Shown piece by piece: positions 7,487-15,541 of a DNA stretch of 15,550 bases. The DNA comes from Pigoraptor vietnamica (lineage: Eukaryota; Opisthokonta; Filasterea), in assembly GCA_943704525.1 (NCBI GenBank), contig CALSCQ010003395.1, positions 1 through 15,550 of the forward strand. Direction: 5' to 3'. Numbering within the stretch: position 1 is the stretch's first letter; every line of letters starts with the position of its first letter. The notes beneath the pieces were generated by a model. The model was not told where the DNA came from and ran no database searches. It saw only the letters and a list, made by a program, of their open reading frames with translations. A program made the position numbers and the translations under genes.

Positions 7487-8158
7487 TCAACTACCGGCGT
7501 GGTGAGCGGCGCAACGCTCCTGGAATGCCCGCATAATGACGCGATAACCGTCGGCATTAAAGTGCACGCCGTCTTCCACGTACATGTCAGGGCTGGTAAG
7601 CACGTCGCAGAGCGGGAGGTAGTGTGCGCCCATTTTCTTACAGACTTCCTGCAAAACGTCGTTGAGCTCGCGGCGGAAGTCGTCGTGTTCGTCGGGGGTC
7701 TTACCTTGGACAAGGGAGACGACATGGACGATGGGGATTGTCTGTTGAATTTCGCGTATAAGGGTCGTCCAGGAGGATTCGAACTTAGAGGGGAGCTGAC
7801 TCCTGCGTGCGGGGTCGCTGGGCATCATGTTAATGCCGTTGTTGCCGATCCACAGGATGCATTGCTCGGGCGGCTGCTTGAAACCCGAGAGAAAGGTCTG
7901 ACCTTGTGTGTTGCTCTTGTGCAGCCGCCAGAGAGCGTGGCAGAACCTGTCTCCGCCAACGCCGGCGACGAACCAATCGAACGGCAGCTTCACGCCGTTT
8001 TCGTGTCTAAGCAGCCGCTCAATGTGGCTGTGGCCAAAGAGAAGGACGCGTGTGTGCCTACCATGCTCACTCCACTGTTGCTGCAGTTGGAGGTGCCGCT
8101 CGTGTGTTTCGGACGTCCGTGGACGCGTCTCCGCCTTGAGTGTAAACGGCTTCGACAT
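7487..8158 (-). CDS. SGNH/GDSL-type hydrolase
   Basis: The 223-residue frame is intact and intronless (ATG at 8158). SGNH blocks: RVLLFGHSHIERL (block I, nucleophile Ser44, in GHS instead of GDS), VAGVGGDRF (block II Gly), ILWIGNNGIN (block III, Asn in G-x-N) and DGVHFNADGY (196-205; Asp196 and His199 of the D-x-x-H pair). All four S-G-N-H residues are present, so an esterase or acylhydrolase is expected; the substrate cannot be read. No signal peptide is seen, so it is probably cytosolic or viral-factory located. The last ten codons (ERCAAHHAGS) are encoded by a copy of the dispersed repeat at 7498-7517, suggesting that the repeat replaced the original C-terminus. It converges with the ATPase remnant. 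Confidence 0.8.
   Translation of the reverse strand: MSKPFTLKAETRPRTSETHERHLQLQQQWSEHGRHTRVLLFGHSHIERLLRHENGVKLPFDWFVAGVGGDRFCHALWRLHKSNTQGQTFLSGFKQPPEQCILWIGNNGINMMPSDPARRSQLPSKFESSWTTLIREIQQTIPIVHVVSLVQGKTPDEHDDFRRELNDVLQEVCKKMGAHYLPLCDVLTSPDMYVEDGVHFNADGYRVIMRAFQERCAAHHAGS
7498..7517 (+). repeat. Dispersed repeat core inside the SGNH 3' end
   Basis: CGTGGTGAGCGGCGCAACGC matches the core at 3927 and 4685. It overlaps the last codons of the SGNH frame on the opposite strand. Confidence 0.55.
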
Positions 8159-8340
8159 TGAACCGAGTGGCGTTTAAGCAATCGTACAATGCTGGAGTTA
8201 ACTGGCAACCGACGCGACTCGGTAGTTTTCATTTTTTTTCTCTCTGCAGCCGTCTCATAAAAAAATGAACCGGCTAGTTGCCAAACAGCACATTAGAAAA
8301 TGTCCGCGCTGTTTGTTGTAGGTGAGGTATAATCTTGAAC

Positions 8341-8389
8341 GCGCTCGAATAGCGGGGGATCCCTTCGGGCCGCGAAGCGGGACACGCTC
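8341..8389 (+). repeat. Dispersed element, copy 3 (short)
   Basis: GCGCTCGAATAGCGGGGGAT then CCCTTCGGGCCGCGAAGCGG then GACACGCTC. It shares both ends with the copy at 4615-4731 but lacks the CGTGGTGAGCGGCG middle, as if deleted. It lies about 50 nt upstream of the ATG at 8438. The rest of 8159-8437 shows no gene. Confidence 0.65.
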
Positions 8390-8437
8390 ATAGAGACACC
8401 AGCGGCCTCGGCTTGAGTGCCGGCAGAACTCGGTAAC

Positions 8438-9004
8438 ATGGCGACGGCAATTGCGACGACGGCGCCGACGGCGACAACACTTGCGACTTGCACAATGTCG
8501 CTGCCTCCGAAGAAGCGGCTTGGTGAGATCAAAAAAGCGACAAATAAGAGCATTGGCGACAGATTGCGCCAAAAGATGGAAGCAGCGAAAGTACCGAAGG
8601 TCGCTACCGCAACACTGGGCGCCAAACAGGCAGCAGCGATTCGCAAGCTCAAGCCGGCTGATTTTGCAAAGTTGTTTGGGACGATGGTGACTGTGAGTTG
8701 TCCCAGGGCTCGGGAAGTCAGCATCGCCAACATGATTTACTCAACAAAACTGAACTGCGACTCCAGTTTGCAGACGTCGAACCGTGGCCGCGGCGGAAAA
8801 CTTGCGCTCAGTTCAGTTTGCGAGAACCGGGCGAAGGAGGCGGAGAAAGACGGAGACCATCTTGCGGCGCTGTATTATCGCTTGCTGGGGTATTCTGGTG
8901 GAATGCAATTGCCGGCAGCGGGTGGCGTTGCTGAAATCTTCGCGATTGAAATGTGTTCACGGCAGTTGGGCCCGCCGGCCGGCGCCGCCGGGCTCAGTCA
9001 GTGA
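8438..9004 (+). CDS. Hypothetical Ala/Lys-rich protein
   Basis: An intact frame of 188 residues from the ATG at 8438 (context GTAACATGGC). It is not recognised. An Ala/Thr-rich N-terminus (MATAIATTAPTATTLATC) leads to a basic helical part (PKKRLGEIKKATNKSIGDRL), then LKPADFAKLFGTMV and HLAALYYRLLGYSGG. The opposite strand has a 146-codon hydrophobic frame over the first half; I prefer this strand because of the ATG context, the length and the dispersed element at the usual distance upstream. The sequence 9005-9294 shows no gene. Confidence 0.5.
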   Translation: MATAIATTAPTATTLATCTMSLPPKKRLGEIKKATNKSIGDRLRQKMEAAKVPKVATATLGAKQAAAIRKLKPADFAKLFGTMVTVSCPRAREVSIANMIYSTKLNCDSSLQTSNRGRGGKLALSSVCENRAKEAEKDGDHLAALYYRLLGYSGGMQLPAAGGVAEIFAIEMCSRQLGPPAGAAGLSQ

Positions 9005-9294
9005 CTGACCGAGGCCTGTGACTGCTGCGTCCGATTCGTCAATGTCGAAAGTCCAATTTTTCGGTCAATGTAGTCGGTCATGATTATTGTTCATAGAGGT
9101 TTGACACGTATTTATGAGTTGTAAACCGTTGAGCTGCAACAGCCGGCGGCGAGCGCACAAGTCGTGTCCGCGGACAACAGTCATGGAAGACTGTCTGGAC
9201 AACTGTCAGTCCAGATGACAATTCCAAGATCTCGCTTACTTTGGTCGAGTCACAGGCCCGCATTCCCGTTTGAGCAACTGCCATAATTTTTGCA

Positions 9295-9814
9295 ATGCCT
9301 AAGTCTGCTGCTCGACCCACTGACGAGACCGCAGTACCTGCGCCCACGAAGAGGAGGCGGGAAGACGACCCCGCTGAGGCCGGACGGCGCGAAAGCCGAA
9401 CAGAAAGAACAACAGCGGGGTACGTTTGTGCGCGAAGTGCCACTGCAAGGGCGTTCGTTAACTTGTTTTTTGTCGCGTAGAGCTCGCCAAAGTGATTCGA
9501 AAAGTGAACGACATCAAGCGAACCATAATCGAGCACGCTGTTGCTAGAGACGTAAGTGCACGTGTAAACTGCCGTATTCGAGGATTTGGAACCGCTAACT
9601 GCTCGCGCAGTTGGCGTTGGCAGAACCGGTGCTTCTCAAAGCGTTGGACGATCTCTCGAAACTGCCAATCACGCATGAGGTATTCGTCGAAACGAATATT
9701 GCCAAGATTGTTTATAGGATGACCAAGTTCACAACCGAATCTGTTGCGCGACGCGCCGCCGCTTTGGTGAACGACTTCGTTACCGTTTACGAAACAAGCT
9801 TGGCGACAAAGTGA
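9295..9814 (+). CDS. TFIIS N-terminal (LW) domain protein, two introns
   Basis: Proposed exons are 9295-9419, 9481-9551 and 9611-9814, with introns GTACGT...GTAG (61 nt) and GTAAGT...GCAG (59 nt). Exon 1 encodes a basic N-terminus (TKRRREDDPAEAGRRES) and exon 2 a helix (LAKVIRKVNDIKRTIIEH). Exon 3 encodes a TFIIS N-terminal/Med26-like bundle: LLKALDDLSKLPITHEVFVE, then TNIAKIVYRMTKFTTESVAR and RAAALVNDF. Such domains bind partners of the RNA polymerase II elongation machinery; no zinc ribbon or polymerase-binding domain follows, so it is not full TFIIS. The three exons sum to one base too many; one G fewer in the GGGG at 9417-9420 would restore frame, so a sequencing error, an unseen exon or a damaged gene are the options. 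The introns mark it as a host gene. Confidence 0.68.
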
Positions 9815-10257
9815 AGTGAGCGTGGCTTTGCGAATACAGTGCGCAAATGCCGTTTTGTACTTGGCGCTCAATACGTGTTTAAGAAACATAGGCCAGCGAG
9901 AACAGGCACTGGCAATTTCATTTCCGGGTGCATGAGAAAGACAATTAAGCCGGCTGTTGGGCACGGTCGCAGTTTTAGACATGATGGCGGCACGTGGAGT
10001 GTGCGGCATTATTGGCTTCGATGCTGGCCAGCAGGAGCGTGTTTCTGTACCGCTTCACGGCAGTTTACTTGTTCACTGAACGATTATTACACATTAACAA
10101 ACTGAGCTTTTGTCGCAACTCTGTCTTGCGATCGAGATCGCAGCTGTGTCGCCGCTACCATGAGCGCGCTAGATCTCGCTACGACTAGCCGGAGATATGG
10201 AGGCGATAAGGACTTGATGTGACGTTCAGTGTGTCAAATGAAGTTTAGCACGCTTTC
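9815..10257. other. Intergenic, no gene seen
   Basis: Only short frames occur here, for instance a 32-codon frame from 9981 and a 20-codon frame at 10159 with a good ATG context. None is recognised. The right end belongs to the 3' flank of the receptor kinase gene. Confidence 0.4.
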
Positions 10258-10263
10258 TTTAAT
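10258..10263 (-). terminator. Putative poly(A) signal of the receptor kinase
   Basis: ATTAAA on the minus strand, 59 nt beyond the stop codon at 10322-10324. The position suits cleavage and polyadenylation; the motif is short and may be chance. Confidence 0.4.
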
Positions 10264-10321
10264 CAATAATGGAGTCCGGCCAACTGTGGCCAGTTGAGGA
10301 TGGTTCCAAGTCTTCCGGAAA

Positions 10322-13300
10322 CTACACGTCTTCGGTCAGGAGGGTCACGTACTCTAGCTTGATCCCGGGCGCGGCGGGAGAACGTGTTCCATCGGCATTG
10401 TCGTTGCTCGTCCTTGCGACGACATTTGGTCCAGCCGTCGCAGCTCGAGGGATTCCACCAGCTGCGGCAGTCGACGTCGTAGTAGCTGCGCCGGCTCCGG
10501 CCGTTCCGGCACGAGGGATTCGGCCGACGTCGCCACTCTGCTGCGGCTGGTCGGCGGTGCCGATGTTGCAAAGGGCCGCCATGATTCGCTGGAGCTGTAC
10601 GACCAAATCGCGGAAGTCAGGGCGCGTTTCGGGGTGCTTGCGCCAGCACGTCTGCATGACGAAATACGTCCGATCCGGGCACCTGTTGACACCCAGTCAA
10701 ACGTTAGAACGTCAGAACGTCAGAACGTCAGAACGTTAGAATGCCAGGGCGACCATGATAAACAACACTGGCTGTAACTACTTGCCCTGCTGGCGCTTCC
10801 ATGCGCTTGTCTTGCTTGATGTACGACAGCACAGCAGAGTTCTCTAAGCCGGGGTACGGCTTCACGCCCCGCGAAAACGCTTCCCCTAATACGGTAAGCA
10901 AAGAAAACGCGTTAGTCAAAAGTGATCTGGTTCGCCTCTCGGACAATCGGGTGTTTGCGCAAGCTACCCACACATGGTCACGCCAAACGCCCAAACGTCC
11001 GTGGCCGAGGTGTAGATGTTCTTCTCAAGCGCCTCGGGAGCCAGCCACCTGTGCAGTGTGAATGTGACATATCAGCCATGTTCTTAATGCATATTTCCCT
11101 TGGTATACCCACTTGATCGGCAGTTTCGTGCGCGACTTGAGGCGGTAATAATCGCTCTCCATGTTGCGCGACATGCCGAAGTCAGACACCTTGATCGTCA
11201 CGTCCCCGAGTGGCGATAGGATCCACCCACGCTCTTCCACTCGGTCCTGTCGACGTCCCGCGAAGACCATGCAGTTCCGAAGCGCCAAATCCCTACGGAG
11301 TGCAATGCGCGGGCTCATTATTTCCAGCGACCAAGTTCGCCTGAAACAAATAAACTCACCGGTGAACAATGTCCACAGCGTGGAGCGCGAGCATTCCCTT
11401 CGCAATGTCAATGCAGAACGCCGTCAGGTCGTTGTTCGTCAGCGAGTCCTTGTTCTTGAGCACGTACTGCCGCAGGTCGCCGTGTTCCGCGAAGTCGACG
11501 AAGAAGCAGCTGTGCTCCGAAACGGTGCAGACGCCGAGCAGCCGCACTAGGTTTTCGTGGACTGGCACAACGCGCATGAGGTCGATTTCGGCGAGGAAGG
11601 CGCTTCTTGCCGAGCGGACTTCGTCGGTCGTCGCGCCGATGGGCAGCTTGAACGTTTTCGCGGCGGCAATGCGGGTGGCGCCGTCGAGCGTGATGTGGAC
11701 GCGAAAGACCTCGCCGAACTCGCCCTCGCTGAGCTTGACGTCGAACGTGACGTGCTGCGGCGAAATCTCGAGGCACTCGAGCTCCGGACGCTTCATGACC
11801 GTGTCGATGAGCTCGAGCTCCGCGAGTGCTTGAGCCTTCTGACGAAGAAGCGTGCGGCGACGGAGGAAATAAACGACACCGCCAGCGATCGCGAGGAGAA
11901 GAAAGACGCCAACGATCGAGCCGGCGATAGCGCCTGCTGGTGAGGACCCGCCACTTCCACCCTCGATGAAGGTCGTTGTCGAGTTGACTGAGACGCAAAC
12001 GCCCGAAAAACGATCGCACGGGTTGCCGTTACAGTTGCATAAGAGGGCGCAGTTGGGACCCCACTTGCCCGACGTCGAAATGCATGGCTCGTTGCACGAT
12101 ATGCCCTGCCACCCTGCCGTGCAGCGGCAGCCGACAAAGCGATCGCACGTCCCGCCGTTTTCGCACGAGCACAATTGGGTGCACTTAGTTCCATAACGAT
12201 TCGGAGGACATGCCACGCCGCACGAAGGGCCGGTCCAGCCGGCGAGACACTGACACTCGCCCGTGAAGCGATCGCACGACGCCCCATTCGAACACGTGCA
12301 CACATTTGTACAGTTCGCTCCCCACGAGCCCGAAGGGCAGGGGATCGAGCACTTTGGGCCAGTCCAACCAGGTTCGCACACGCAACCGACAAAACGATCA
12401 CATGTTCCAGCGCCTGACACGCAGTTGCACGTCGAAGCGCAGTTTGGCCCGTAATTGTTCGGCTGGCATGCCGATGTGCACGTCGCACCCGTCCATCCCG
12501 CCAAACAGTCGCACCCCGCGCCCGTAAACCGATCGCAGACGCCCCCGTTCGAGCACGGGCACGTTGAGACGCAGTTGGGACCGTAGCGTCCAGCGGCGCA
12601 CGGCAGGTCACAGTCCTTCCCTGTCCAGCCCGCTTGGCACGTGCACACACCCGTGAGTGGTTGGCAGAGATCGGCGTGGACGCACGTGCACGTAATGTTG
12701 CAGGAAGGAAAGCCGTACTTCGTCGGATCGGGACAGAAGCTGATCTCGCATGCATCTCCGGCCCAGCCAGCATCGCACCAACATCCAGGAGTGCTTGAGG
12801 AGGAGCACAACTTTGCAGTGCAATGGCTCGCTGGTTGTGAGCATAGGGAGGAGGATTTAAATCCCGGATTTCCGGTCAATTTCCTGCTCAAGCCAAAAAT
12901 ACTCATAAGCTGTCATTAACTGGCAGTGTGCACTCCGACATACAACCTCCAAATTGAATGCACTCCCAGATTTGAGGGAACTCTCTTCTCAAAGAGGGTC
13001 GGTGGCAGGGACGTGAGCTGGTTATAGTTAAGGTGTCTTTGAGCCAGAAGAGACAGCATAAGTCTGTCAATGCTACAACAACAGCATGTTGAACTCACAG
13101 ATCTTTTTGCAAATTCGGAGCGGAAACGGTCCCATGATGCAACAGCTGAAGGTCGCACAGTCACCGGCCACCCACAGTAAAGTCAGCGCAGTGAGCTTGT
13201 CGAAAATGCCGCTTGGGAGTGTCGCAATTTGGTTTGAGTTGAGCTCACTGCGAGTCAGAACAAATGGAGTGAGACGATCTCATACGCAGCAAGGTCGCAC

Positions 13301-14420
13301 AGTCACCATCCACTCACAGTGCATTCAGCGCAGTGAGCTTGTCGAAAATGCCGCTTGGGAGTGTCGCAATTTGGTTTGAGTTGAGCTCACTGCGAGTCGA
13401 ACCAAATCGAGTGAGACGGTCCCATACGCAGCAAGGTCGCACAGTCACCATCCACTCACAGTGCATTCAGCGCAGTGAGCTTGTCGAAAATGCCGCTTGG
13501 GAGTGTCGCAATTTGGTCACTGTTGAGCGAACTGCGAGTCGAAACAATTCAGATGAGACGGTCCCATACGCAGCAAGGTCGCGCAGTCACCATCCACTCA
13601 CAGGCCAGTAAGTGCAGTGAGCTTGTCGAAAATGCCACTCGGCAGTGTCGCAATTTGGTTCGACTGGAGGTCACTGCGAGTCAGAACAAATCGAGTGAGA
13701 CACGGTCCCATACCCAGCAAGGTCGCACAGTCACCATCCACTCACAGGGCATTAAGTGCAGTGAGCTTGTCGAAAATGCCGCTTGGGAGTGTCGCAATTT
13801 GGTTATTGCTGAGATCACTGCGAGTCAGAACAAATGGAGTGAGACAGTCTTTATATGCAGCAAGGTCGCACAGTCACCATCCACTTACAGTATACGCAGC
13901 GCAGTGAGTTTGTCAAAAATGCCGCTTGGGAGTGTCGCAATTTGGTTAACGTGAAGCACACTGCGAGTCGAAACAAATCGAGTGAGACGGTCCCAGATGC
14001 AGCAAGGTCGCACTGTCACCATCCACTCACAGTGAAGTCAGCGCAGTGAGCTTGTCGAAAATGCCGCTTGGGATGGACGTGAGCCCCTGTCGTCCCCAGT
14101 AGCTGGCATGTGACCAGAATTCCAAGAGCGGATGCCGTCAGAAAGAAGACTATGAAACGAACAACATGCATTATTAATATCGACTACCTATTAAAAGAGA
14201 GGCCGACTGATTGTTTCTGTGACCAATATAAGTCAGCAGTTGCTTGTGAAGCCATGACAACTCACAGTGAAGTCATGCCCGTGTTGGAGAAAGAGCACGA
14301 CAAGACAGCCCCGCCATTGCACGTGCACTCTGAAGGGCACGACTGTCCGAAGACAGTCATGGGCAAGCACGCGAGCACAAGAACCAAAGCAACCTTGCGG
14401 TTGCAATGCAGAGAGCCCAT
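10322..14420 (-). CDS. Receptor tyrosine kinase: LRRs, EGF repeats, TM helix, kinase; 14 exons
   Basis: Exons (5' to 3'): 14266-14420, 14031-14102, 13889-13960, 13746-13817, 13602-13673, 13460-13531, 13318-13389, 13176-13247, 12947-13036, 11360-12883, 11113-11292, 10972-11048, 10786-10885, 10322-10682. They sum to 2991 nt, 996 residues, in frame throughout. Domains: signal peptide ([17 protein letters not shown]); LRRNT cap ([10 protein letters not shown]); LRRs to about 240; seven EGF-like units of MEGF/PEAR type (YGPNC...CDRFTG...GWTG); TM about 566-590 followed by RRR; kinase from about 628 with [11 protein letters not shown], Lys659, Glu682, HRDLALRN (757-764), DFGMSR (795-800), [20 protein letters not shown] and [11 protein letters not shown]. 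All catalytic residues are present. The Ala/Thr-rich tail ends [11 protein letters not shown]. One intron is GC-AG (donor GCAAGT at 10785). It lies divergent from the gene at 14900. Ligand unknown. Confidence 0.93.
10703..10742 (+). repeat. 8-bp minisatellite inside the last intron of the kinase gene
   Basis: Five units of the type GTCAGAAC (outer ones GTTAGAAC and GTTAGAAT). The array lies in the 103-nt GC-AG intron 10683-10785, close to its 3' splice site. Confidence 0.8.
13176..14102 (-). repeat. Tandem LRR exon-intron array, 142-144-bp period
   Basis: Seven consecutive exons of exactly 72 nt, each coding one 24-residue LRR, separated by six introns of 70-72 nt. Introns start GTGAGTGGATGGTGACTGTG (one GTAAGT) and end GACTCGCAG. 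Each exon begins and ends within the same Leu codon (CT then T or C), so all are phase 2-2 and any can be skipped or duplicated without changing frame. The core [16 protein letters not shown] is identical in six exons, with only silent base changes; the first exon is a divergent cap-proximal version ([13 protein letters not shown]). A ninth, longer, diverged LRR exon (12947-13036) closes the array, and the 139-nt intron before it still begins with the array intron sequence. Confidence 0.93.
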
Positions 14421-14899
14421 GCCGTGCCGATAAAGAAACGAGAGACAGGCCGTGCTGTTAAGCCAATTCTGCCGATTTCAGTTACACACCAACAGCGGCG
14501 TTCAGTTAAGGTGTGTGCACTCGGCATGTCGTGAGAAACTCTTTTCAGTCGTTTTGCACCATCGAAAGGCCTTGCTCCGCGGCTGACAGCCCTGAACCCT
14601 TTTTCTATTGGTCCGGGCATTTTCGGCCACTTTGTTTCCCTTACCAATGCTCGGCAAGTGGGTCAATGTGTCCATGTTCCCTCATGGCAAGATGCCCATT
14701 GGCGCATCGGCGATGCAAATGCGTCACGAAAAAAAAGGTTTCCCCACTTAGGAGGCCCCGGCTGTTATCGGCGAGACCGGTGCAAGGTGCTGATTCCTGG
14801 TGAGACCTAGCCCGCGGACCGATATTGTACATCAGTTGAGTCGCACCGAACGCCGCACAGTGGCCTCAGGAAAGTTCATCAGCCTGCCGACACGGAAAA
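14421..14899. promoter_or_regulatory. Shared divergent promoter region
   Basis: This gap separates the kinase gene (leftwards, ATG at 14420) from the gene at 14900 (rightwards). An inverted CCAAT box (ATTGG, 14607-14611, within TTCTATTGGTCC) lies about 190 nt upstream of the kinase ATG, and a CCAAT occurs on the plus strand at 14643-14647. No TATA box is obvious. Frames here are short and unconvincing. No mapped transcript supports the assignment. Confidence 0.45.
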
Positions 14900-15487
14900 A
14901 TGCTGCGTATGCTGTTGCTCCACGTTGCCTACTTGGCGTACTTTGTCGCGGGCGGAAAAATAATCACGGGCATGTACGTGCCACTGCGCGCGGCGTGCAA
15001 CGGCACTGATGATCTCACGCCAGTTTATACGTACGGAAATATTTGTGTGTCGTACAACACCTCGCGTACGCCCATTGTTGTCACTGCGCTGTACAAAAAC
15101 CACATCACGTGTCCGTTGGACACAAGCGGAAATTTTATGGAGTACGTCCATCTAAGAATTCCTACTCTGCTCGATGACATTTCCTTCTGTGTTTCACGTT
15201 CTTTCGATGGACCTTTTTACGAGGGACCAGTTTCTATGGGGCGTCCAGACTATCCATGTCCGCTGCCATCGTTACAAATGGGGACTTGGTTTTGTGCGGC
15301 GCGTCGGACGTGCTACCCACGTGGGCGTTTCCACGCAAGCGGCTCTGTTTGCGTGGCCTGCGGTCCGAACGAACTCCTCGTCGACTTTGTCGCGGGCGGA
15401 AAAATAATCACGGGCATGTACGTGCCACTGCGCGCGGCGAACACGTTAGAGGTGACTCTTCTATATAGGGTTAGGGTTAGCCCCTGA
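14900..15487 (+). CDS. Putative secreted Cys-containing protein with internal repeat
   Basis: A 195-residue frame with ATG at 14900 (context GGAAAAATGC). The N-terminus MLRMLLLHVAYLAYFVAGG looks like a signal peptide. The rest has about ten Cys, potential N-glycosylation sites (NGT, NTS) and a Cys-rich second half (MGTWFCAARRTCYP, GSVCVACGPNELLVDF), so export or surface display is likely. I recognise no family. FVAGGKIITGMYVPLRAA occurs twice, at about residues 15-32 and 163-180, encoded by a perfect 56-bp repeat; after the second copy only 15 residues follow to the stop. The reading may therefore be a module that was partly duplicated and cut short. It lies divergent from the receptor kinase gene. 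An AATAAA is present at 15542-15547. Confidence 0.55.
   Translation: MLRMLLLHVAYLAYFVAGGKIITGMYVPLRAACNGTDDLTPVYTYGNICVSYNTSRTPIVVTALYKNHITCPLDTSGNFMEYVHLRIPTLLDDISFCVSRSFDGPFYEGPVSMGRPDYPCPLPSLQMGTWFCAARRTCYPRGRFHASGSVCVACGPNELLVDFVAGGKIITGMYVPLRAANTLEVTLLYRVRVSP
14940..14995 (+). repeat. 56-bp direct repeat, copy 1
   Basis: Identical to 15384-15439 over all 56 bases, offset 444 bp (148 codons, in frame). It begins ACTTTGTCGCGGGCGG and ends CTGCGCGCGGCG. Confidence 0.95.
15384..15439 (+). repeat. 56-bp direct repeat, copy 2
   Basis: Perfect copy of 14940-14995. Flanking sequence differs on both sides, so the duplicated tract is exactly this segment. Confidence 0.95.
15468..15480 (+). repeat. 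Interstitial telomere-like run
   Basis: GGGTTAGGGTTAG, two units of the TTAGGG repeat used at telomeres of animals and many of their unicellular relatives. It lies 28 nt past the second 56-bp repeat and overlaps the last codons of the putative gene. Confidence 0.6.
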
Positions 15488-15541
15488 GACGTGTCGGATC
15501 CGATGCCGTGTGTAGAATTTGAGATTTCCTTAATTATGTGC

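Noticed and set aside
8293-8733. Minus-strand hydrophobic 146-codon ORF that looks like a membrane protein
   Set aside because: Its hydrophobicity follows from the Ala/Lys-rich plus-strand gene at 8438-9004; it also overlaps the dispersed repeat.
9458-10009. Minus-strand 183-codon ORF
   Set aside because: It runs antisense through the TFIIS-LW exons and introns and shows no domain.
11557-12454. Several plus-strand ORFs of 60-130 codons and an alternative minus frame of 326 codons
   Set aside because: They are shadows of the EGF and kinase exon; their Arg/Ala-rich or Cys-poor composition reflects the GC-rich codons of the real frame.
13086-14049. Repeated plus-strand ORFs beginning [14 protein letters not shown]
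   Set aside because: Antisense reading of the LRR exons plus introns; the minus strand gives the canonical LRR sequence and perfect splice sites.
13176-14102. CRISPR-like direct repeats with similar spacing
   Set aside because: The units are coding LRR exons alternating with conserved introns; both parts are repeated, and the whole sits inside a spliced eukaryotic gene.
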